Positions 51,932 to 58,513 of a stretch of 64,000 nucleotides of DNA are shown in pieces. The notes under the pieces are model-generated. The model saw only the letters and a list, made by a program, of their open reading frames with translations, ran no database searches and was not told the DNA's origin. The position numbers were made by a program, and so were the translations under genes. How positions within the stretch are numbered: the stretch's first letter is position 1; the number at the start of each line of letters is the position of its first letter. Source of the DNA: Erwinia sp039023475 (lineage in GTDB: Bacteria; Pseudomonadota; Gammaproteobacteria; Enterobacterales; Enterobacteriaceae); assembly GCF_039023475.1 (NCBI RefSeq), contig NZ_JBCHVB010000001.1, forward strand, positions 372,001 to 436,000. Reading direction: 5' to 3'.

Positions 51932-52594
51932 TTAATCCTCGACCCAACGCCGAAGCAGGTTTGACTGAGTCTTTGCCAGCAGGTCCATCTCTGGTGTCTT
52001 TCCTAACATCTTGAAGAGCCGGTGGCGGGCAGTATCCAGATCGAAAAGCGTTTCCCGATCGGCGGCATTCCGCACAAAACTGCGAATCCAGGTGACCGCA
52101 GCTAACCGCTCGCCAGACACTACTGGAGCAACACGATGCAGGGACGTTGTAGGATAGGTTACGGCAGAACCGGCCGGTAGCTTCACCTCGTGTTCACCGG
52201 CAGGGGAATCTATAACCAACTGGCCGCCTTCATATTGGTCAGGATCTGAAAGAAAGATGGTCACTGAAACGTCCGTACGCACCCCTCTCATGATCGAGTT
52301 GTCAACGTGATTCCCATATTCCATGCCTTTTTCATAGCGGCTGAACATGGGGGGGAGTACGATTTTTGGCCGCGTAGCCATACGGAACAAGTCATTGCCC
52401 ATCAGGCGATCTGTGATGAGTTTCTGCATATCTGCCAACTGTGGATCGGTACGATCAACTTGTTTGTTCCGTTTTACCGGCCGCGCCTCTCGTCCAGCGG
52501 TAACGCGACCATCGACATAACTAACATGACCCATCTTCTCGCAGAGCAGGCTAACTTCGTCTGAATTAAGTAAATCACTTATCATTACTAACAT
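51932..52594 (-). CDS. Fe(II)/2-oxoglutarate hydroxylase, PKHD type (PiuC/YbiX-like)
   Basis: A 220-residue iron- and 2-oxoglutarate-dependent dioxygenase of the PKHD (prolyl-4-hydroxylase-like) PiuC/YbiX group. The metal triad is His96 and Asp98 (GNHVDNS) with His153 (TSLHRVAPV). Arg163 (SGERLAAV) fits the 2-oxoglutarate-binding position. KRNKQ (41-45) and FSRYEKGMEYGNHVD are family-typical. Members are often next to TonB siderophore receptors, but none is present here. Instead the gene faces a small exported GEHEG-repeat peptide, with 64 bases between starts. ATG 52594 has AAAGGA upstream. The substrate is unknown; hydroxylating the neighbouring peptide is an attractive but untested idea. 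Confidence 0.9.
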   Translation of the reverse strand: MLVMISDLLNSDEVSLLCEKMGHVSYVDGRVTAGREARPVKRNKQVDRTDPQLADMQKLITDRLMGNDLFRMATRPKIVLPPMFSRYEKGMEYGNHVDNSIMRGVRTDVSVTIFLSDPDQYEGGQLVIDSPAGEHEVKLPAGSAVTYPTTSLHRVAPVVSGERLAAVTWIRSFVRNAADRETLFDLDTARHRLFKMLGKTPEMDLLAKTQSNLLRRWVED

Positions 52595-52611
52595 GTATAA
52601 TCCTTTATCTA

Positions 52612-52632
52612 AATCGATCCTTAAGATTGATT
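52612..52632. promoter_or_regulatory. Palindrome between hydroxylase and repeat peptide
   Basis: AATCGATC (52612-52619), CTTAA, GATTGATT (52625-52632): arms match at 7 of 8 positions. It sits in the middle of the 64-base divergent gap, so one regulator could control both genes. It does not convincingly fit a Fur box. Confidence 0.45.
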
Positions 52633-52658
52633 ATTCTACCACTGAAGGAACAGTAAAT

Positions 52659-52883
52659 ATGCGTATAAAATTATGGATTGGCGTAGGTATTTTTGTCATG
52701 GCTCAATCGGGGCAGGCCGCTTTTGCTGCTGTTCAGGATAGTCGAACCAGTGTCCTCTCGATAAGCGACCAGCATGGTGAGCATGAAGGTGGTGAGCACG
52801 AAGGCGGCGAGTACGAAGGCGGTGAGCACGAAGGCGGTGAGCACGAAGGCGGTGAGCACGAAGGCGGTGAGCACGAAGGCTAA
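52659..52883 (+). CDS. Small exported GEHEG-repeat peptide
   Basis: A 74-residue protein. Residues 1-23 form a Sec signal peptide (positive start MRIK, hydrophobic core, AFA cleavage site). After a short spacer (AVQDSRTSVLSISDQH) come seven tandem GEHEG units (40-74; the third is GEYEG), ending the protein. The mature product would be about 51 residues, very acidic and His-rich, likely to bind metal ions such as Zn, Cu, Ni or Fe in the periplasm or outside. AAGGAA precedes ATG 52659; the longer frame from 52593 has no start signal. It is divergent from an iron-dependent hydroxylase. I recognise no named family. Confidence 0.75.
   Translation: MRIKLWIGVGIFVMAQSGQAAFAAVQDSRTSVLSISDQHGEHEGGEHEGGEYEGGEHEGGEHEGGEHEGGEHEG
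52776..52880 (+). repeat. Seven tandem 15-base repeats encoding GEHEG
   Basis: Units of GGTGAGCACGAAGGC in tandem. Units 2 and 4-7 are identical, unit 1 differs at two bases and unit 3 at two. The near-identity of the last four suggests recent slippage or duplication, so copy number may vary between strains. Confidence 0.95.
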
Positions 52884-52949
52884 TGAAAAGGGCGTCTGTA
52901 GCTCTTCTTTGGGCTTCCGACTCCCAATTTCGATATCCAAACGGGTTCT

Positions 52950-52974
52950 AAAAAAATAGCCTCAGAGCAGGCTA
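52950..52974 (-). terminator. Short hairpin with T-run on the minus strand
   Basis: TAGCCT (52957-52962) pairs with AGGCTA (52969-52974). Seven A at 52950-52956 become T on the minus strand. It can end leftward transcription from the SDR gene before it reaches the repeat-peptide gene. Confidence 0.6.
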
Positions 52975-52999
52975 CTTTGTTAAGGCAGGATCTGATCTG

Positions 53000-53026
53000 A
53001 AAGGCTGGATTTCCCCAGCCTTTGTC
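53000..53026 (+). terminator. Hairpin between peptide and SDR genes
   Basis: AAAGGCTGG (53000-53008) pairs with CCAGCCTTT (53015-53023), loop ATTTCC. It is suited to end the rightward peptide transcript and also leftward transcription from the SDR gene. Confidence 0.75.
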
Positions 53027-53063
53027 TCTCCATTCAGAGGCTCAACGCGCTTCTTTTTTGGAA

Positions 53064-53927
53064 TCAAATAACAGCAACGCCGCCCGTAACGGCAATATTG
53101 GCACCGGAAATATAGCTGGCTTCATCGCTGGCGAGCATAACGTATGCCGCAGCTAATTCAGCAGGCTGACCAGTGCGCTGCATGGGAACCACGCTGCCAA
53201 AATCTTCGACCTGATCTGCGGGCATGGTCGAAGGGATAAGCGGGGTCCAGATGGGGCCAGGCGCGACAGAGTTAGAACGAATGCCTTTCTCAGCAAGCAG
53301 CGCCGCAAGGCTGCCGGAGAAATTAATGATGGCCGCTTTGGTCGCAGAATAGGCAATAAGCTTCGGCTTAGGACTGTCCGCATTGACCGACGCCGTACTG
53401 ATTATTGAGCCGCCCGCCGGCATATGGGGCACAGCGGCTTTACAGATATAGAACATGGCATAAAGATTTGTCTTCATGGTCCGATCAAACTGTTCATCGC
53501 CGATCTCATCCAGCGAATCGCGCGACATCTGATAAGCCGCATTATTTACCACGATATTGATTTCACCAAAAGCCTCAACGGCCTGCTGCACGATAGCGTT
53601 ACAGTGTGCGGATTCAGTGATATCACCGGGAACCAGCACCGCTTTACGCCCGGCCTCTTCAACCAGACGCGCGGTCTCTTTTGCATCTTCATGTTCATCA
53701 AGATAGGAGATGAGAACATCCGCGCCTTCCCGCGCATAGGCGATGGCGACCGCACGGCCAATGCCCGAGTCACCGCCGGTAATAATCGCTTTTTTGCCGG
53801 TCAGACGTCCCGAACCTTTATAGCTTTGTTCACCATGATCGGGCAGCGGCTGCATATTACGGGTGCTGCCGGGCCATTGCTGCTGCTGAGCAGGAATGGA
53901 AGGTTGTGTGCGGGATGAATTTGACAT
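53064..53927 (-). CDS. SDR-family oxidoreductase, YghA-like
   Basis: A 287-residue short-chain dehydrogenase of the YghA/general-stress type. The NAD(P)-binding GGDSGIGRA (51-59), NNAA (128-131) and catalytic Ser180, Tyr193 and Lys197 (YSATK) are intact. The Pro/Gln-rich N-terminal extension (1-40) with MQPLPDHGEQSYKGSGRL is typical of this branch. ATG 53927 has AGGAG before it; the frame extends to 53984 without a better start. It is a single-gene unit ended by hairpins beyond 53060. The substrate is unknown; stress induction is common for the family. Confidence 0.9.
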   Translation of the reverse strand: MSNSSRTQPSIPAQQQQWPGSTRNMQPLPDHGEQSYKGSGRLTGKKAIITGGDSGIGRAVAIAYAREGADVLISYLDEHEDAKETARLVEEAGRKAVLVPGDITESAHCNAIVQQAVEAFGEINIVVNNAAYQMSRDSLDEIGDEQFDRTMKTNLYAMFYICKAAVPHMPAGGSIISTASVNADSPKPKLIAYSATKAAIINFSGSLAALLAEKGIRSNSVAPGPIWTPLIPSTMPADQVEDFGSVVPMQRTGQPAELAAAYVMLASDEASYISGANIAVTGGVAVI

Positions 53928-54174
53928 GTAGGCTCCTGTATCAAGTCTCTTATCACTCAGTGCCAGTACCAGGTTACCCGGCATGACTTGAACTTAATTG
54001 AGGATAAACAGTGGGTTGAAGTGTTAATTTTTCTTCATCAGGCATTAAGTGTAGTACAAAATTCCGGAGATATTTCGATTCGCCGTCTCGGGCGACGCCG
54101 GGAGATTTTCTCCGGCAAGGCCCAAAAACGCTGACTATGCTGAAAGGGAATGATTTATCCGAACCGGAGGAACA

Positions 54175-54519
54175 ATGTCAGCTAACAATCAGGATCTCAT
54201 GCCTTACCATCTTTTCTTTATTCAGGATCGCCTGCTGGTTCAGAATATAGATGGCCACCTTGTGGATATCGGTGGCGCTACTGAGCAGGCGGGTCGCTAT
54301 CACTGGCAGCTTGATGGCAATGAAGAGCAGGGCGACAGTGATTCCGTTGAGGGGATGCTGCGTGACGTGGAGCAGCATCTGAGCTTTCTGTTTCTTGACG
54401 GCCAGTTCACCAGCCTGGAAGATCTTAGCGAACGCTATGCCGGGGAGCTGGAAAGTGCGCCTTCCCGCCAGATTGCGCTGCATGAACTGAGCGAACGCGA
54501 TCAAAAGGATGTGCGATAA
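54175..54519 (+). CDS. Small acidic protein of unknown function
   Basis: A 114-residue cytoplasmic protein starting MSANNQDLMPYHLFFIQDRL. It is acidic, has no Cys or membrane segment, and has a central stretch GNEEQGDSDSVEGMLRDVEQ followed by a predicted helical C-terminus. CCGGAGGAAC precedes ATG 54175, a strong binding site. I do not recognise the family. Its neighbours are the divergent SDR and downstream pagP, giving no functional hint. Codon use is like that of the surrounding genes, so it is likely real. Confidence 0.75.
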   Translation: MSANNQDLMPYHLFFIQDRLLVQNIDGHLVDIGGATEQAGRYHWQLDGNEEQGDSDSVEGMLRDVEQHLSFLFLDGQFTSLEDLSERYAGELESAPSRQIALHELSERDQKDVR

Positions 54520-54784
54520 GCGCGGGAGTTTACTTGTTGCCGGCTATAGTTACGGAGGCCGGCAGTAACTTTACCAGGGTTTCAGACATTCTGGCGGGCC
54601 CCTTTATCAGCAGTAAAAGAGCAGGGCGGCGAAGAATGCTTTCGCCGTTATCAACAAGAGATATTATCCAGCGTTATTCCTTCAAATCAGTGAGCCTTCA
54701 TCAAGCCGGCGGATTAATACTTACCAGTGGCTGCAGGACTTTTAAATCACGTTGTGAATAAGACAATTTCACAGAGGAAAACCC

Positions 54785-55339
54785 ATGCATACTATTCTTG
54801 TTGCTCTGTTTATGTCCGCGGCACTGACATTTTCTGCCTTTGCAAGTAACAGCATAGAGGATGGCTGGGAATGGTTTAAAAACGATGTCTCGCAGACATG
54901 GCAACAGCCTGACTATCACGACCTTTATTTACCTTTCATCAGCTGGCACGCCCGGTTTGCCTACGATAAAGATAAGACTGACAGATACAATGAAACGCCA
55001 TGGGGCGGCGGCTATGGTTTATCGCGTTATAGCGCTGAGGGCAACTGGAGCGCACTGTATGCCATGGCTTTTAAGGATTCCCATAATGAATGGCAGCCTA
55101 TGGTGGGTTATGGCTGGGAAAAGGGTTTTTATCTGGATGAGCAGCGAAATTTCCGGCTGGGTTTAGGATTAGCTGCTGGAATAACCGCGCGCGAAGACTT
55201 TGCAAATTATGTTCCGCTACCTATCGTTCTTCCTCTTTTCTCCGCCGGATATAAACGCTTCAACGTGCAGTTCACTTACATTCCTGGCTCGCGGAATAAT
55301 GGCAACGTTCTTTTCGCCTGGCTGCGTTATGGCTTCTGA
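54785..55339 (+). CDS. pagP: Lipid A palmitoyltransferase PagP
   Basis: A 184-residue outer-membrane beta-barrel enzyme that moves palmitate from phospholipid to lipid A, giving resistance to cationic peptides. The signal peptide is 1-20. Catalytic residues are His55 (ISWHARFAYDKDKTDRYNE) and Asp98-Ser99 (AFKDSHNEW), matching His33, Asp76 and Ser77 of mature E. coli PagP. ITAREDF, YIPGSRNNGNVLFAW and the terminal aromatic RYGF are conserved barrel features. AGAGGAAAA precedes ATG 54785. PhoP control is usual, but I found no clear PhoP box upstream. Confidence 0.95.
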   Translation: MHTILVALFMSAALTFSAFASNSIEDGWEWFKNDVSQTWQQPDYHDLYLPFISWHARFAYDKDKTDRYNETPWGGGYGLSRYSAEGNWSALYAMAFKDSHNEWQPMVGYGWEKGFYLDEQRNFRLGLGLAAGITAREDFANYVPLPIVLPLFSAGYKRFNVQFTYIPGSRNNGNVLFAWLRYGF

Positions 55340-55662
55340 GCTTACAGCGTTAGCGTCATAAGATTCCGCCAACAGTAACGAGATCTATTTCTGCCTGCTG
55401 GCAGAAACTGATGCTCAAGGCCAGGGAAAGCGGCTCGTTTTAACGCATCAGCGTTTAAGGAGTGACAGGCAATAAACAGACAAAATCTACACAGGCTAAC
55501 CTTGGTGCGCATAATGTATATTATGTTAAATTAGATGAATACCTTCATCTGCTAACGAATCAGATGCTTACCTGCCTACTTCCCTACTTCCCTGATGATA
55601 AACCCAGATTGCTCTGGGCTGTCCTCTACCTTAGGTATGCGGATGAAACCGCGCTTTCCACT
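55340..55662. other. Intergenic region after pagP
   Basis: About 320 bases without a supportable gene. A perfect hairpin, TTTCTGCC (55388-55395) with GGCAGAAA (55400-55407), lies about 50 bases after pagP but has no T-run. An open frame at 55462-55689 starts on a non-ATG codon without a binding site, overlaps the next gene and is disregarded. Confidence 0.45.
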
Positions 55663-56376
55663 TCAGTAATATGTCACCTGATGATTTGAAAACATCATCA
55701 CTGCACCCTCGCGGTAGTTCTCATCGTCCGCCGTAACGATTGAACAAAGCCCACCGTTACCGTCAGTTTGATAGCTGCAGCTCTGCTTTAACCAAGTTGT
55801 GTTGTCCCCGGTTTTTAACGATGACTGGAAATCAAGGAACTGCGGACTCCCGGCAGGATAAGAGAAAATACTATCCGTGTGATTTTCATAATTTCGAACC
55901 CGTACCGGAAACTGACCATAGCGATATTCATAGCGCGCGATGACTTTACCGGTATCCAGACTGGTCATTGTCTGCAGAAGCCCTTGGGAATTGTAGCTTA
56001 AACGGTATTTACCGCTCTCATTTTCCAGCTCCGTAAGCTGACAAGCCTGATTAACCTTACCCGCGATAAACTGACCTTTGTGAGAGATAATCCCGCCATC
56101 CTTATTTTCGAGATGAAACTCGGTGCCATTAATTTTATCAACCATATTCACCCGCGTGAAACAGCCCTCATGGTCATACCAGACGTCTGTCATCACCCGT
56201 AATTCCCCTGCACTATTTCTTATCCATTGCAGGCTATGTTTTACGTTGCCAACGCTCGGATCGTGATTGAATAAGAGCGCGGCATTCAGCACGGCAGGTT
56301 TAAACTGCGTGGGTGAAGCGGCATGCGCAGGGAGCGCCATAAACAATACGGTTAAAAACAGAAAATCCACTTTCAT
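55663..56376 (-). CDS. YnfC-like exported protein (UPF0257)
   Basis: A 237-residue protein matching E. coli YnfC in length and pattern: NHDPSVGNVKHSLQWI, DHEGCFTRVNMVD, VNQACQLTELEN, YEYRYGQFPVRVRNYEN, LKQSCSYQTDGNGGLCSIVT and a C-terminal TYY. YnfC is a lipoprotein. Here the N-terminus MKVDFLFLTVLFMALPAHAA is an ordinary Sec signal with an AHA cleavage site and no lipobox Cys, so this version is probably soluble in the periplasm. ATG 56376 has AAAGGG at right spacing; longer starts lack this. Function unknown. Confidence 0.75.
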   Translation of the reverse strand: MKVDFLFLTVLFMALPAHAASPTQFKPAVLNAALLFNHDPSVGNVKHSLQWIRNSAGELRVMTDVWYDHEGCFTRVNMVDKINGTEFHLENKDGGIISHKGQFIAGKVNQACQLTELENESGKYRLSYNSQGLLQTMTSLDTGKVIARYEYRYGQFPVRVRNYENHTDSIFSYPAGSPQFLDFQSSLKTGDNTTWLKQSCSYQTDGNGGLCSIVTADDENYREGAVMMFSNHQVTYY

Positions 56377-56699
56377 ATTCATCCCTTTAAAATTTAATAG
56401 CTGAAAATAGCTGACTGATGATAGAGCCAGAAATCGTGTAAAAGTCACGTAATGAACTGACATGCCATGCACCGGCTTCATAACGACATTATTATGTCAG
56501 TAAGCGGCATCTGATAACAAACAGCGTTTCCTTCAGAATGAGATAACCTCCTGAAGCCTGACAGGCTGCGATAAAGAACCGGCGCAAGCCCTGACAAAAC
56601 TGTTTTACATCGTGCAATATCGCCACGCCCTGCCCTTTATCACCTCATACCCAGAAACCTTTTTAGCATGCAGTACTTCTCATCATCTGCAAAAACTTC

Positions 56700-56726
56700 T
56701 CAAATTTCCGGCCTCCCTGCCGATAC
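56700..56726 (+). promoter_or_regulatory. Sigma-28-like promoter upstream of PAS chemoreceptor B
   Basis: TCAAATTT (56700-56707) matches TAAAGTTT at 6 of 8, and GCCGATAC (56719-56726) matches GCCGATAA at 7 of 8, with 11-base spacing. It lies 260 bases before the receptor start, unusually far, and is followed at once by a terminator-like hairpin. Confidence 0.6.
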
Positions 56727-56735
56727 CTTTTGTAG

Positions 56736-56770
56736 GACAAACCCAGGTCGGTTTGTCATTTTATTTTTTT
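56736..56770 (+). terminator. Hairpin with T-run right after a sigma-28-like promoter
   Basis: GACAAACC (56736-56743) pairs perfectly with GGTTTGTC (56750-56757), loop CAGGTC, followed by ATTTTATTTTTTT. It begins about ten bases after the -10 element at 56719-56726. Confidence 0.75.
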
Positions 56771-56985
56771 GATTACATCAGGCAAGTCACAAAAAAGGTC
56801 CCGGCATCCGCGCTTCACTGCGTTAAGAGATACGCTCTTTCACCGCGTCCAGGCGAATGATGAAGTATCCCGTTGGGAAAAGGCGGCTCAGGTGGCCGTA
56901 CGGGATTTTTTTGCCCCGGTGGTGACACAGGCTTACCCGCCGGCAAAGGGATCGTCAAAATAATGATAACTTCCTGGGATTAAAT

Positions 56986-58272
56986 ATGTTTGGTGTAAAA
57001 AAAGCGGGTTTTTCTCTGTCCTTATCCAAAGGCAGCAGCATCGTGAAGGACATCGATGCGATTAAACAACACGTGGCGTGGATCGAGTTCCTGCCCGATG
57101 GAGAAATACTCAGCGCCAATCAGCAGTTTCTTAACCTTAGCGGCTATGCTCTGGGTGAGATTCAGGGTCAGCATCACCGGATTTTCTGCCATCCGGATTA
57201 CTGTCGCTCAACGGGTTACAGTACGTTCTGGCAAACGCTGGCGGCGGGTGAATCGATTACGGGCATATTTGAGCGCTTCAGCAAAACGCATCAGCGTGTC
57301 TATCTCAGCGCGACCTATTTTCCCGTCAGCGATGACAAAGGCAACGTCTATAAAGTCATCAAAGTTGCTTCAGATATCACCGCACGCCACCAGGAGCTGG
57401 AGCATAAAGAAGCGGTGATTACCGCACTCGATCGATCTATGGCGGTGATTGAATTTACCACTGACGGCAAAATTATCACTGCCAACAGCAACTTCCTCAC
57501 CCATATGGGCTATACGCTGGATGATCTTGCGGGCCAGCACCACCGTATTTTTTGCTATGACAGCTTTTACCGGGAAAACCCTGACTTCTGGAAAAAGATT
57601 GGCAAAGGCCAGCACTTCGTGGGACGTTTTGAGCGTAAAACCGCCGGCGGCGAGCGCATCTGGCTTGAAGCCAGTTACAATCCGGTGTATGACGTCGACG
57701 GCAAAGTATGTAAAGTGATCAAAATCGCGTCGGATATTACTACCCGGGTTGAGGCAGCGAAACGCGTGGCGGATATTGCTGTCACTACCTCGGAAGAGAC
57801 CTCGCAGATTACCCACAACGCGAACGAAGTACTGGAAGATACGGTGCGCAATTCCGGACTGGTTGCTGATAAGGTCAATGCAGCCACGGCGATCGGTGAA
57901 AAGCTGAATGCCTCCGCTAAAAATATTCGCGATGTTGTTGATAGCATTAACCTTATTGCCTCTCAAACCAATATTCTGGCGCTAAACGCCGCAATAGAAT
58001 CGGCCCGCGCAGGCGAAGCCGGCCGGGGCTTTAGCGTGGTTGCGGCTGAAGTTCGCCGCCTTGCGGCCTCGACCGCCAGTGCCACCCAAAAGATCACTTC
58101 CGTGGTGGAGCTGAACACCCAGCTGATCCAGCAGATGCATCAACAGCTGGATACGGTGAAAGAGTTTATGGTTACCGAACAGGATAAGATCAGCGAACTG
58201 TCACGCAGCCTGCGGGAGATCAATAGCGGCGTACATGAGTTTGTGAACGTTATTCACCGGCTGGATGTTTAA
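56986..58272 (+). CDS. PAS-PAS methyl-accepting chemotaxis protein (soluble), paralogue B
   Basis: A 428-residue soluble receptor built like the one at 40550. Two PAS domains (about 22-130 and 145-255) each carry GQHHRIFC. A short signalling domain follows, with tip IASQTNILALNAAIESARAG at about 325-345. There is no membrane helix, HAMP or C-terminal pentapeptide. Identity to the first copy is high in the PAS motifs and tip but the N- and C-termini differ, so the duplication is old. ATG 56986 lacks a strong binding site. Expression from the distant sigma-28-like promoter is probable. Confidence 0.9.
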   Translation: MFGVKKAGFSLSLSKGSSIVKDIDAIKQHVAWIEFLPDGEILSANQQFLNLSGYALGEIQGQHHRIFCHPDYCRSTGYSTFWQTLAAGESITGIFERFSKTHQRVYLSATYFPVSDDKGNVYKVIKVASDITARHQELEHKEAVITALDRSMAVIEFTTDGKIITANSNFLTHMGYTLDDLAGQHHRIFCYDSFYRENPDFWKKIGKGQHFVGRFERKTAGGERIWLEASYNPVYDVDGKVCKVIKIASDITTRVEAAKRVADIAVTTSEETSQITHNANEVLEDTVRNSGLVADKVNAATAIGEKLNASAKNIRDVVDSINLIASQTNILALNAAIESARAGEAGRGFSVVAAEVRRLAASTASATQKITSVVELNTQLIQQMHQQLDTVKEFMVTEQDKISELSRSLREINSGVHEFVNVIHRLDV

Positions 58273-58513
58273 GTCTAACCTATGGGAAGCAAGGCGGTTC
58301 ACATAGGTTCAGCCAGTAACGCAGAGCGGTCAGCGTTCTTTCGTTAATAAACTCCACTTAAATAGTTGAAAAATATAATTAATATTTTACCGATCGCGCT
58401 ACGTAAAATATGTAGCGTTGGCAACCCTCCAGCCCTGCATTTTTCACGTAGCAACGTCACGTTTCGCTGGCCTTCAATCCACCTTCCGGAGAGTATCTGG
58501 CCCGTGAGTATTA

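Larger units (their letters stand above)
56377..56985. other. Intergenic region before PAS chemoreceptor B
   Basis: About 600 bases. It contains the sigma-28-like promoter at 56700-56726, the hairpin with T-run at 56736-56770, and a stretch from about 56850 to 56963 whose codons look like coding sequence (tail ...RDFFAPVVTQAYPPAKGSSK) but with no proper start. The latter may be a gene remnant. Bases 56377-56690 show nothing recognisable. Confidence 0.45.

Noticed and set aside
52600..52640. Fur box between the hydroxylase and the repeat peptide
   Set aside because: The palindrome present shares too few positions with the GATAATGATAATCATTATC pattern to call it Fur.
52776..52880. CRISPR-like tandem repeats
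   Set aside because: The 15-base units are contiguous with no spacers and keep an open reading frame; this is a coding repeat.
54534..54761. 75-codon frame upstream of pagP
   Set aside because: Arg/Ser/Lys-rich, starts on a non-ATG codon with no binding site; more likely the pagP leader region.
55462..55689. 75-codon frame after pagP
   Set aside because: No ATG start or binding site, overlaps the end of the YnfC-like gene, and has no recognisable content.
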